A stretch of 64,000 nt of DNA from Cycas panzhihuaensis (lineage: Eukaryota > Cycadophyta): contig CM041465.1 of assembly GCA_023213395.1 (NCBI GenBank), forward strand, positions 251,479,741 to 251,543,740. Direction: 5' to 3'. Positions within the stretch are counted from its first letter, which is position 1; every line of letters starts with the position of its first letter. The notes beneath the pieces were generated by a model. That model worked only from the letters and a program-made list of their open reading frames with translations. It ran no database searches and was not told the origin of the DNA. Positions 47,801-58,970 of this stretch are shown in pieces. Both the position numbers and the translations under genes were made by a program.

Positions 47801-49276
47801 TAGAGCAAAGTTAACTTTGTGTGAACGTGTAGATCTTCGATTGTTATCTAATATATTTCCTAAGTCATGATTGCGTTGAACCCATTTAGGTAGTGGTTGT
47901 GATGGTGGTTGAGGTGATGTTGTTTCCTAGTAGTTTCGGAGAGTTTCTCCACATAGGTGGCACATATTTGGATGTATTTGATGCATTAAACTTAATAGTA
48001 ATGTCCTTTTGTTGTTCATGGTTATTTTGATAGTAGGTGTCCTCTTGAAATTTGACATCCCTACTCGTAATAACTTTTCGGATTTGGGATCATAAACTTT
48101 GTAAGATTTTGATGATTCACTATATCCAATAAAGATACATTTTACACTATGAGCATCTAATTTGGTTCTTCTTTGGTCGGGATGTGGGCATAGGCTAAAT
48201 GTACCAAATACCTTAAGGTGACTGGATACTAGGTTTATAACCCGTCCATGCTTCTTCCGTGTCTTCCCCTAATGACTTTTGTGGAACATCGATTAAGTAA
48301 GTAGATCACGGTATGGATCGCTTTCAAAATTCATGGCCTAAGTTTTTATCTTTAAGCATACAACGTGCCATTTCTACGATAGTTCTGTTTTTCCTTTCAG
48401 CTACACCATTTTGTTGTGGGGTGTAGGGGTTGGTATGTTGTCGCCTAATCCCATGTTGGATACAGTAATCCTTGAAGATATTAGAGGTAAATTCTCCCCC
48501 ATTATCTGATCTTAAGGAGAGGATATGATATCCACTTTGTCGCTCAACGAAGGTTTTGAAGTCAACAAAGTGGTCGAAAGCATCAGATTTGTATTTGAGA
48601 AAGAACACCCAAGTCTTTCTTGTAAAGTCATCAATAAATGTAAGGAAATATTTGGCACCTGCCAAGGAGGGAGTGGCCATTGGGCCACAAATATCTGTGT
48701 AGACGAGTTGAAGAGGGGCAGATGCCCGATGGCTAAAGTCTGGAAAACTTTCTCTGTGATGTTTTCCAAGAAGGCATCCCTCACACAACTCTTTGTTAAC
48801 ATCAATAGGGGGTAAGCCATTAACCATATCTAATCTTTTCATAAGGGCTAAACTTGTATAATTAAGGTGACCGAAACGTCGATGCCATAGGTCACTATCC
48901 ATAGTAGTTGTGGTTCTAAGGGCATATGTTTCTGAGGGGGTGATAGTAAGTTTAAATAAACGATCTTTAGTCATGATACCCCTAGCAACAATAGCTTCAT
49001 TTTGTCGTTTGTCTTTAATAACACATTCGCCGTTGTCAAAAATTATTTTATAGTCTTGTCCCATCATCTGTCCTACCGATAGTAAGTTTTTCCTTAAAGC
49101 GGGGACATATAGAACATCATTTAAATATTTATATTCACCACTATCAGTCAATAAGGCAATGTTACCTTTTCCAATCGATTGGTGAGAAGTGTTGTCTCCA
49201 AACATAATAGACCCTTTCTTATTTGTATCCAAAGTTTGAAATAATTGTTCTTTATGGGTCATGTGGGTGGAACAAC
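47801..49276 (-). pseudogene. Element H protease and integrase
   Basis: A 312-codon open frame (49262-48324). It holds the protease end and pre-integrase (NLLSVGQMMGQDYKIIFDNG), the zinc site (HRRFGHLNYTSLALMKRLDM, then CEGCLLGKHH), and an integrase core with all three catalytic residues in place: VYTDICGPM, LRSDNGGEFTS and NGVAERKNRTIVEMAR. A frame change follows near 48324. The C-terminal part continues to 47801 with FGTFSLCPHPDQRRTKLD and FIGYSESSKSYKVYDP. Confidence 0.92.
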
Positions 49277-50467
49277 CTAATCAATGTACCAACTATCATC
49301 CTCTTCTTCCTGGTTTGAAAAACTAGATAGAAATAACCTATTGTTGATTTTAGATTCTGATGTATTTGACACATGTCCTCTAGGGGGTGGTCCATGTTTT
49401 GAAAAACACTTGTCTTCAGTGTGACCATTTCTACGACAATAAGTGCAATATAGTTGATCTCTTTTTCCATAACTAAGATTTTGATTCCTTGGTGGAGAGC
49501 GATCAAAGTTGAGAGGTCTCCCCCTTTCCTCATAGAATTGAGTATGATTATTTCTTGGTTGGTCACGATAGTTTTGAGGTGTTCTAGAAGGTTGTGGGTT
49601 CCCATGACAATGTGGACAACAAGAATGATTTTCAACTTGTCTTCGTTGGTTAGGGTTTCTTTGAGTGTTCGAATGTCTTGGAGAATTTTCATGTTGTGGG
49701 TCGTGTCTATTATGAGGAGCTTGGTATCGTGGAGGATTTTGTCTAGGTTCATTTCTAGGGTTTTCATCTTTTCTCCTTAGAGGAGATTCGTGTTGTTTTG
49801 AAGTGCCATCTTGAGGATTAGGTTGAATGTTGGCCTTTGTAGCAAAGGCATGTTCTAAGGTTTCATTGGCAGCTTGTTGTTCTTCTATGGACATGAGCAT
49901 AGCAGTAAGTTGTTCTATTTTGAGGGTACTTAGGTCTTTAGATACACTAATACTAGTAGCTACCATCTCAAAGCGTCTAACGGCTCCTACACATCGAAGG
50001 ATCCGTTCAACAACTCTTTGTTCGGTTAAGGTGTCCCCAAGGGACCTCATTTGGTTAACTATATCTTGAATCTTGGTCATAAATTCAGTTATTGATTCAT
50101 GAGGCATCATACGTAAATTTTTGAACTTACTTCTTAAGTTTTGTAGTTTAGAGGACGCAGCCCCTTCATATATAAGCTGTAAAGTATCCCAAGCCTCTTT
50201 GGACTTAATGGATTCACTAACTCGTGGGAAAACATGATCTTCCAAAGCGCAAAAAATAAGGGCTAAGGCTTCATTATCTTTTTTGATATTTTCTTTGTAC
50301 ATAGCTTTTTCAGTATCAGTTGGATTTGATCTTAAGTCATTGTAACCATTTCTCACTATATCCCACATTTCATTTGCTATGAGGATGGGCCTCATCCTCC
50401 TACTCCAGTTAAGAAAATTATTTCCATCAAATTTAGGAATAATCATATTCCCAAAACTAGACGTCAT
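49277..50467 (-). CDS. Element H gag, intact 396-codon frame
   Basis: Copia gag starting at the ATG 50467-50465 (MTSSFGNMIIPKFDGNNFLN). The capsid core has W at WSRRMRPILIANEMWDIVRN and the UBN2-type pattern SKEAWDTLQLIYEGAASSKL, LRMMPHESITEFMTKIQDIV and LGDTLTEQRVVERILRCV. A proline- and asparagine-rich linker precedes the zinc knuckle CTYCRRNGHTEDKC, a perfect C-x2-C-x4-H-x4-C. It ends EEEDDSWYID followed at once by TAG. The family continues WYIDSG into protease, so the stop comes from one missing base. It would package the element RNA. Confidence 0.93.
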   Translation of the reverse strand: MTSSFGNMIIPKFDGNNFLNWSRRMRPILIANEMWDIVRNGYNDLRSNPTDTEKAMYKENIKKDNEALALIFCALEDHVFPRVSESIKSKEAWDTLQLIYEGAASSKLQNLRSKFKNLRMMPHESITEFMTKIQDIVNQMRSLGDTLTEQRVVERILRCVGAVRRFEMVATSISVSKDLSTLKIEQLTAMLMSIEEQQAANETLEHAFATKANIQPNPQDGTSKQHESPLRRKDENPRNEPRQNPPRYQAPHNRHDPQHENSPRHSNTQRNPNQRRQVENHSCCPHCHGNPQPSRTPQNYRDQPRNNHTQFYEERGRPLNFDRSPPRNQNLSYGKRDQLYCTYCRRNGHTEDKCFSKHGPPPRGHVSNTSESKINNRLFLSSFSNQEEEDDSWYID

Positions 50468-53400
50468 TTTAAATTAAAGTTGTATAAAATGTGATAGATG
50501 CAATAGCAAAATATTTGAATGTAGAAAATTTGAAAGAACTAAAATGAAAGAAATTATTTCCAAATATATATCCCAAGGTTTTCAAAAGTTTGAACAAATG
50601 AACTAGGACCTAGAAAGGCTACTAGGCTCTAAGTTTATGTTTCTCCTGGGGTAACCTTCAGTTGTTATTCTGTCAATGGCGCCTGCCCACAGATGGTAAA
50701 ACAGGGACCCTTTATACTGCATCTTGGCCTAGGCTCTATATACCTCAAGACGTGGGTCGCTAAGAAGGTTTTGACACCCCACAATTGTTGGTCCACTGCG
50801 CGGATTTATGCCTAACGATGATCTAGCGGTGAAGGTTCTCGAACCAAAGGCACTCACCCTCTCCGTGTCTAGCCTTGGTCTCCAAACACCATAAAAGGAA
50901 AAGGTTACGCACCTCGATGCGCCATCAGTATACACACGATAGCTAATGGCTGTCCTCATCCAATATGAGTAGGCCGATTAGCGTGTCTTGGTGGTAACCG
51001 GGGTCCTAACTGCCCTTGCAAGGCTGGAAAAAAGTGTGGTTCAATTCGGGATTTATCTTATTTAATGTGAAAACTAATCTATTTAGCAATGTGGTCTTGC
51101 TTAGAAAAAGAAAATTTCTTTTGATAACAGAAAAAAAATGCTCTAAGCAAGATGAAATGAAAACTTTTACAAAAACTCTTTTGCTTTTTTTTCAAAAAAT
51201 AATGTCCTTCAAACAAATGTAATATGCCTTTGAAAAGAAATGCAATTTTCCTTTTATAAGTGCAAGAAGGATGATATTTTCCAATAATGAAGAAGAACTT
51301 TGATACACTTTTAAAGTAAAACAATAAAAAAGGAAGTAATGATGCTCAAAACTTTTCACTTATGCAAGATTTAAAAATAAACTTTTGAGAATAGATAGTT
51401 TTCAAACAGATGCCAATTTCTCAAATGAATAATAAATCTTCAATGTAAAAAAACTTCTTTTAAGAACAACTTTTATGTATTGCCTTATAAACAAGTGCTT
51501 GTTCAAAATAATGTAAAGTGCTTGTAGAAAGATCAAGCAAAAAGCTTGAGTAAGCAAGAAAATATAAACTAGAATTTTCTTTACAATTTTGAAAGAAGAC
51601 AAGCTTGTTAGGATGTGTATATATACTCAACTTTAACAGATTGAAAACTATATTGAATGAGGTCAGAATAGCTTAAAATTTTATCAATATGTAGATTGCT
51701 GAGATGTGAATCCAATAAAATAGACGGTTTTGAAAATGGATACCAATAAATCACGTTTTGAATGAGGCAAAGGAAAGGACCTCCTTATGGAGCCTAACAG
51801 GAGCAGGGTAGGCAAAAATTGTATAAAAGTACTAATTAATCTTTAGAAAAGTTGAACAAATGATCAAATATTATTGATGAAGTAATTAATATTCTGCCAA
51901 TTGAAAATTTTGAAAGAATATATTAAACAGGTGTAAAAAAACAACAGATTTAGGCCAATAAAATACCTCAACTTTAGCTGATTTGAAATATAAGCAAAAT
52001 ATGTCAAAATATATGAAAAAATATCACAGTGAAGAGAAATGAGTCAGCTTCCCAACAAAGCTGACGGAAATGAAATCTGATAAAAATTGCAAAAGTTATA
52101 GTGAAAAATGTGACAAATGTCTTTATGGAGAATGTTCAAGAAACAGGCAAAAACAACTAATTTTCTTATTTTAGCGATTAAAATATTAGTGAAAATGAAG
52201 TCAAAAAATTAAAGTAAAAGATGGGTATTAGAGTCTATATGACTTAGATTGCAATAGAAAATTTGGGCACAAAACAATTTATCGAGAAATAAATGATGAC
52301 CAGTTCTAAAACCGATTTTGTTAAAATGTAAAAACTGAAATTTTGAAAGTCCAATGTTAAAAAGGTCGAAACAAGGTCAAATGGGCACCAAATTGGTCTT
52401 ATGACCGGTGAAATCGATCTCTGAGAAAATTTCTGATCTATTGGCGCAGTTTAAATCTGAAACCGATGAGCTAGAGAAAAGTTATGGCCAAAAAAAACGC
52501 CAATAACTCTATGGAAAAATAAAATTTTAAAAAAATAAGGTTTAAAATTGAAAAACTTCTTTTAAAATCGGTCTCGAAGAGGGACCGAGCTGGATTGAAC
52601 CCAAGACCCGGTCAGAAAGCGAAACCTCCGATGCCGGAGGGTGAACTCGCTCGTCGAGTCTAAAACACAAAAAATTATACAAGTTCAAACTCGGATCTCA
52701 AAAACTATTAATTAAGTTTAAGTTTTTTTTTAAAAACTTCAGACGTCTGACACAGACTCAATACAATAGCATAAAGCGCTAAGTCAATAAATACAATAAG
52801 GAATAATGAAATCGCCAAGTCAATAAATACAATAAGTAACAATGAAATCGCCAAGTCAAATAAATACGTAGTAATAATGAAATCGCCAAGTCAAGAAAAG
52901 CTGGAATATCAAATCACAAATATACACGGCAGCTAAACGCAAATCGCAAATATCATAACGCACAATAAATGATAATAAAGACAAAGGCAGAATAATCAAA
53001 CGCAGATCCAATACGGGGACGGGTAGACGCAGCGGGAACGAAGTACATACGACTGAGCAATTATAATGAATATATAAAAAAAACGCACAGATAACCACAT
53101 GCAAGCAGCTGCGTATACAGCACACTAACAAAAGGAAAACGGCTCGCCACACAACACACGGCTGAGCAAAATGCATAAACAGAATATGGTTGCTTAATCG
53201 GAACGGAGGCACCACAAGACCAGAGGCAGAGACGGCTAATACAAAGCCAAAGCGGGAATAACGCCGATGGCGCAAAGCCCAATGCAAACGGCCTCACAAA
53301 GGACCGAATAAAAGACCAAAAGCGAAATAAGCAACAAATTAAACGCATGAAATGCCAAAGAGCGCAGGGTTATCGAATGGCGAATGGCACGGATGCAGAG

Positions 53401-53911
53401 TGCAGGGCGATGGGCTACACTGAGACGGTTCCAGACAGCGCAAAAAGAGGGAAGTATGGCCTTATAAAAGCAGTGACGCCAAAACAATGACAAAGGGCGA
53501 TGAGACGGAGAGGTATGAAACACGGGCCAATACCAATGCAGTAACTAATGGCAAATAGAGAAGAACAGAGAATATATAATGATAAATATAAATAATGAAT
53601 GATATAAACGATAGAGTCAATAAAAATTAGATTATGGATCGAGAAGATCAAAGTACAGAGTAAAATGCATATATCAAAATATTTATTTTTTTTTATATGT
53701 TAAAAAAATGGGAACGAGGAACCTGGTTTGAGTGCAAACTTCCGAGCGGGAGATCTTTCTTCACAGTGGATGGAATCCAGAACCGTCTTCTCCAGCAGAT
53801 CGGTGAGCTCGCCAGAATCTCAGCGGCGATCATATAGCTATGTTCCGCCAGATGTTTGAGCAACCAAAACCAGAAAATAGACAACGTGGTCACCGTGGCT
53901 CTAATACCAAA
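50468..53911 (-). promoter_or_regulatory. Element H long leader with primer site
   Basis: The complement of 53898-53909 reads TGGTATTAGAGC, the tRNA-Met primer site, two bases from the LTR. The 3.4 kb from there to gag is far longer than in A and D (0.7 to 0.8 kb). It is patchy: AT-rich at 51050-52640, more GC-rich at 50640-51010 and 52640-53690. Overlapping minus-strand frames of 78 to 143 codons at 52856-53651 have no recognisable domain. An old insertion inside the leader is possible but no ends are visible. Confidence 0.7.
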
Positions 53912-54239
53912 TGATGGAGCCGGAGGAGCAGAGCAGGACATCACGACGCTTTCATCTTGAGTACAACGGCAATTTCGAAGAGTGGCGGTGTTAATAAACA
54001 CCGTGGAGGTATTCCCAACCCTTATATAGAGAATTGGGAGGCGTCGGGCGCCATCACCCTAGCCGCACAACAATTAAGGTTAGTTTGAAAAATATAAAAA
54101 TAAATAAGCGTGTCGTACCTCACATGAGTGGTCGGTCCGGGCGGCTATTAAACGGCTCAAGGTGCCCTAGGGGCCCTCAAAGGTGGCTTTGAGGGGCCCT
54201 AAGCGCTCTCGTGCACAAACATTGGGATTATTCCCAACA
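53912..54239 (-). repeat. Element H 5' LTR
   Basis: 328 bp, the partner of 45916-46251, with several small indels and substitutions between them. Confidence 0.95.
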
Positions 54240-54244
54240 ATCCT

Positions 54245-54999
54245 CTTGATCATGAGACATGATTTATCTGTGCGGGGTACGCCTACCTGTGGAGAGAGCT
54301 TATGGCAATATGCCTGTTAAAAAGAAAGTATAGTTACCAATGAAGAATTGTATGGGGTACACCTACCTAAGGAGAGGGCTTATGGCAATATGCCCATTGT
54401 ACAAAGAAAAGGAAATTTAGTCAAGTACATGTGCTTTTTCTTTTTTTTTTCTTTTTATATATATCTATATATATAAATGTATGTATTGGGCCCAAAAAAT
54501 GAGAAATTTAGAAGAGAAAAAAGAACTTTTTGAAGAAAGGGCTTAATTTTTGCCTGAAAGTATGGTTTTGTATGGTTATATGGTCGTAAAAAAATGTACA
54601 GTCAAGAAATGAAGTTGGTCTCAAATGAAAGATTTTTTGGTCTCCTATCCAGATTTGCAGTCGGTTTCTCAATCAAAGGTCTGGTTTTTGAGAAAATCGC
54701 TTCGAAACGAATGTGGGCAGTTAGGGATTGAAAGTGTTTTTTACTCGTTTTGAAAAAAAATACAAAATTAAATGTAGCAAACTTGTACTTAAAAGAAAGT
54801 TCTGATCATAATAAAGAGATTAAGACCAATTTTGAAGAGTTTGCCTGAGAAATTGGAGAGAAATTTGCAGATGAAGTCTCAAACTCATGCCTTCTTTTTT
54901 CCTCATTTTTCCGCTTTTTGAGTGCAAATTTGGCAATGCTCCTTTGGGATAGATTGATGTTTATACTATTGCGTACCTTCTGGTAAAGTTTCATCAAAT
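54245..54999. other. Region right of H, no recognised gene
   Basis: Starts as the continuation of F. A 45-bp piece with GGGGTAC, CCTACCT and GCTTATGGCAATATGCC occurs twice, 80 bp apart (from 54274 and from 54354). An AT-rich simple stretch with TATATA runs at 54450-54480. I see no LTR or primer site that would complete F. Confidence 0.45.
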
Positions 55000-55368
55000 T
55001 TTGAGCATTTTTTTCAGTTAAATTATTTAATAGAGATTATCTAATATCAAGAACATTGAAACAAGCATCATGAACATAATGGAAATAACATTAACTCATA
55101 ATCAGAATGTCTACATCATGATGACTCCACAACAATGACTCTATAATAATCTCCATCTTGACCCAATGTACTCTACTTTACCTCACTCACTCATTTTTAC
55201 ACCACAAGTGGGAATATGTAGGATGAGGTGTGGGATATGTGGGACCCACCAACCTCTAACACAACTAATGACATATCACCTATTAATTGACCAATAAACT
55301 ATAGACCACCTACTTGAACAAATGTGCATTACAATAATATTCTAATATTTGCTCTCTAAAGTATAACA
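55000..55368 (-). repeat. Probable LTR of element J
   Basis: The right edge is supported: on the minus strand ATTAAGGGGTG (a purine tract) is followed by TGTTATACTTTAGAGAGC. The left edge is not defined and no partner is found, so the start is approximate. Confidence 0.4.
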
Positions 55369-55479
55369 CACCCCTTAATGCACATTTGGGGATTTTTTGA
55401 ATTTACATCTTGTTCTTGGAATTGTCTTAAAAATAATGTCTTCATTTTGATCTTCAACTTCATTCCTGTAATGATGTCC

Positions 55480-56570
55480 TTATAGTAGTCCTTGAAAGTA
55501 ATGATTCTTGAACTTGACATTCTTCATTATGGTGTGCAACATTACATCCTTCATCATACAAAAGGTATAGTAAATCATAGTTGGTGCAACTTGAGTTTGA
55601 TTTAGATCTTGTAAGCAATCCTGTAGGTAACTGTCAAAAGCATCTTGAAATTCAAAGTTTATATTAACGTTGTCTTCAACTCTTATTTCAAACACAACCT
55701 ATTTTTCTACAATATATGAATAATTAGCATAAATTGAGCCAACATCAAGATCTAAAGATAGGACATCAAAAGAAGAATCAACATCACTTGAACATCTGAG
55801 AAATGAGTATCATCATCCTATATGAATTCTACTTCTTGACTAGCATATCCAACAATAATTCCTTCAACTTTTGGAGTAGAGCCTTCATCAACTTGAAGAT
55901 AATTCGAATTTGAACCAACACTCAAACTAGGAACATTACTTGAACTTGAATCAACAGATAGAAGTGAATCACCAAACTTATCTTCAATAGGACAATCAGA
56001 TTCGAATTCATTCTCCTTTAAAATAATAGGAACATCTAGAGAAACTTCGATTGTTTGATCAATAGTCAGTTCATCAATCTCAACATACTCAATAATCTCA
56101 TCAATAGTCTTAACAATGCATTCAATTGCAGTCTCTTTACATTCATCAATATTTTCATTGATATCTATAGTTTCTTTGTCAATATCTTGACATACCTTTT
56201 CACCAGCATCAACAGTACTTTCTTCATCCTTTTTACTTGTGTCACAATCATTAATAATTTTATTTGTTTTTTCAACAACCTCTGGTATCTCTTCAAGAGT
56301 CTTTTCATACACATCCTTCAAAAGGTTCCAAGCTTCTTTAGCAGTACCAGTATGGCAAATTGCAAGGATGAGGAAATGATAGGAAGAAGGAAGTTTATCT
56401 TCATCCAATGCAACAAAAATAACATCAATTGTTGTCATATTTTTATTCCTAAATTTTTCTTCCCCTTCTATGTCAATTAAGGCATCATATCCATTAGTGA
56501 TAATTTTCCATAACCTTTTGTACACAAATATACTTTCCATTTTGATTGCCCGATATCAATAATTTGTTCT
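55480..56570 (-). pseudogene. Element J gag-like frame, copia type
   Basis: A 240-codon frame (56540-55818). Its N-terminal part matches copia capsids: RLWKIITNGYDALIDIEGEE, TIDVIFVALDEDKL and GTAKEAWNLLKDVYEKT. After about residue 80 it becomes acidic and repetitive (many E, D, I), with no knuckle. Past a short gap 55695-55480 reads FEIRVEDNVNINFEFQDAFD and YLQDCLQDLNQTQVAPTMIY. There is no protease, integrase or polymerase before the purine tract and LTR at 55368. It could be a non-autonomous element or a deletion relic. Confidence 0.55.
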
Positions 56571-57004
56571 TGTGTACTTAGGTAAGGGAAAGGAAAGGTC
56601 TTTCAAATAGTACTCATTCTTTTTAGGTACAAAAATGATGCTATCATTCATCTCCATGATTGTAAGAATGAATTTATCAATAGTGCATCACACAAGATTC
56701 ATGCACCCACTTCAAACTAAAATAACTTGATCAAATCATCAACAAAATACCTTAAATCACATTCCAAACTATAGTATTCTGAATGAGGATTTTGGCAATT
56801 CAAATGGTTTGGAAATCAGATGCCTGATTGAGGAGATATTGTGAAAAATGTAAAGTGACCTCCTTATAAACAAAAAACTAAACTAGAGTGAGCCTTAGCT
56901 CCTTTTTCCTTTTAGCTATGGTTATTTGTTGAATTCATATGACTTGGGGCTAAAGTTTCAAGGGGCTAGCAGATTTCAGTTCATATTCCAATCTTATTAA
57001 ACTC
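56571..57004. other. Left flank of K, no recognised gene
   Basis: Possibly the leader of J. It ends in AACTC, the left target copy of K. No primer site is visible. Confidence 0.4.
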
Positions 57005-57545
57005 TGTTACGTTCCAGGAAAACCCACTCTTTAGGGGCTTACCAGCCGACTTAAACCCCCAGAAATGAGTGCAGGAATATTAGCTGACCAGTAAGCCAGT
57101 CTTCTGGCCGACTTCATTAATGGTTCACTCCCAGTGAACTGTTATAATTCTAGCCAACTTCAAGCAGGATAATAATTGACCATTATAAATAGGGATCAAA
57201 GCCCTCATTTTGGATCATCACTTCGATTGGATCTCTTCCACATTTTTGGCTCTAGGGCTACAGTTGGTTCGGCCTTTTGGCCTGAGATATTTGGAGGATT
57301 CCCGCTTCGAAGGGCAAGCGTTCAGTAAGGATATTCTGTTGTATATTTTTATACTTTCCAGTATTATTTTTTGACAATATATTTACCTTTATTTATACTA
57401 TTTCCATTACCTTATTTTGATGTTTATGGTGAATTTCCAATATTCATTATTATTTGAGATTGAGAAGATTTGTTTGAGCCTATATTAGACCAGTATCTGT
57501 GAATCTTTGTGTTGTTTCTAAATTAAGTTAAAAGCTTCCGCTACA
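57005..57545 (+). repeat. Element K 5' LTR
   Basis: Starts TGTTACGTTCCAGG and ends CTTCCGCTACA. TATAAATA lies at 57184-57191. Confidence 0.96.
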
Positions 57546-57763
57546 AGTGGTATCAGAGCTTCGTTGAAGCTATCCTGTGGAAAAGTGTCTCTTGAGAATA
57601 TAGTCGAAATTTTTTTGGAGGGGATCAATACAGTCTAACAGCCATCAAGAGGGTGACATTTTTTGCGAGAAGGAAGTGAAAATTTTCCCCACCCTCCCGC
57701 CTGTGGATTTTGAGAGAAGCCCAAATGGAGTTACACTCTAAGAAGGTTATACAACAAAAGAAG

Positions 57764-58970
57764 ATGTCGACTGCCCAAGGCCAATCCAGTCAGGAATAGA
57801 TCACCTCAGGCAAAGTAGGAAAGGAAATGCTAGCTTCGTTAGTAGGCCTCACAGACCTCATGCACAAAATCAACATAAAATTGGACGGACCACAAGCAGA
57901 ACCAATATGGGCCAAACAAGAAAAGGAAATAGAACAAGGAAATACAAGTAATTTCGAAGGAAGATTTAAAACAGGAGGAGAATATCAAAGAAGAACCTGC
58001 AAGAATAACGAAGGGGCAACAATGGCAAAGATCACCTTAGAGAAGTTTGACCCCGATAAAACGAGAGATATAAGAGGATGGATCTTATAGATGGAAACCT
58101 ATTTCTCAGTCTACGGGATACCCGAACACGAGCAAGTATCCTTGGCATCATTACATTTGTATAGTCGAGCTCTGAAATGGTATTTATGGTGGCTTCAAAC
58201 AAGTCGGAAACATGCATAAAGTTGGCACAACATGAAGCATGGGCTCATAACCCAATATGAAGACTCATGGAGTATGGACTATTTTGCCCAGTTGACAAGA
58301 TTACAGCAAACAAGCTCAGTCCAAGAGTTTACTGAACAGTTTCAACTGTTACAATGTCTAATTCCATCAACAGTGCCACTAGAACTCCTTCTGGAAACAT
58401 ACATTATCGGATTGAAACCTCCAATAAGATATCACCTAAAAGCAATGGAGGTACCAACATTAGATTCAACAATCAAAACAACAAGATGCGTGGAAGCAAA
58501 ATTGCAAGAAATTAGACCTACATTCACACGCAGAACAGAAAACTCACAAGTATTTAACCTAAATTGGAACAGGTCAGGAACTAATGCTGGGGCTCCATTA
58601 GCAATTAGAAATAATCAAGAGACAACAACAAAGGAAGAACACATGAAGAAAGGAACTTGTTTCAAATGTGGTGCAAAGTGGAATTGCGAACATCAATGCA
58701 CTGATAAGAAGGTATATATGATTAATATCGAAGATGTGACAATGTCGAAGAAAGAAGAAGCACCCGAGGAAATTCATGAAGAAGTCAAAGAAAATCCAGA
58801 GGAAGATGAAGTACACAAACTATTGGAGCTAGATACAGAAAATGTACACATATCACTTCAAGCAATTACAAGACAAAGTGTTACGCCACAAACACGTCAG
58901 TTCCAAGGGATGATTAAAGGGGCACCTGTCGCAATTCTAGTCGATAGTGGTAGTACACAACTTTATAAAT
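57764..58970 (+). pseudogene. Element K gag and protease (broken)
   Basis: The ATG at 57764 matches B's, but TAG at 57797-57799 ends it at codon 12. Capsid continues with MAKITLEKFDPDKTRDIRGW, TAG at 58088-58090 (CAG in B), then from 58232 HGLITQYEDSWSMDYFAQLT. The zinc site CFKCGAKWNCEHQC is intact. Protease reads GAPVAILVDSGSTQ with the active site kept, then a 2-bp deletion relative to B shifts the frame. Confidence 0.92.

Larger units (their letters stand above)
45916..54239 (-). mobile_element. Element H: Ty1/copia element inserted in F, TSD ATCCT
   Basis: An 8.3-kb minus-strand copia element with LTRs of 336 and 328 bp and perfect ATCCT duplications at 45911-45915 and 54240-54244. It has a primer site, a very long leader (50468-53911), a gag open for 396 codons, protease, integrase, reverse transcriptase, RNase H and a purine tract. 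It is the least decayed coding set in the window, but a lost base in protease, a shift after integrase and damage in RNase H make this copy defective. Confidence 0.95.
29847..54244 (-). mobile_element. Element F: Ty3/gypsy element, host of G and H
   Basis: A minus-strand gypsy element split by two later insertions, G (30847-42454) and H (45916-54239), both flanked by perfect duplications of F sequence. The 3' LTR is at 29847-30124. Leftward from 45883 come gag, protease, reverse transcriptase and integrase; the integrase tail lies left of G. The part beyond H (from 54240) has no recognisable 5' LTR or primer site, so the 5' end is missing or lost. The stated end is only the last base I can tie to F. 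All frames are broken. Confidence 0.8.

Noticed and set aside
52856-53651. Overlapping minus-strand frames of 78 to 143 codons in the H leader as a new gene
   Set aside because: They overlap in different frames, are rich in hydrophobic and cysteine residues without any domain, and lie in a GC-richer patch where stops are rare.
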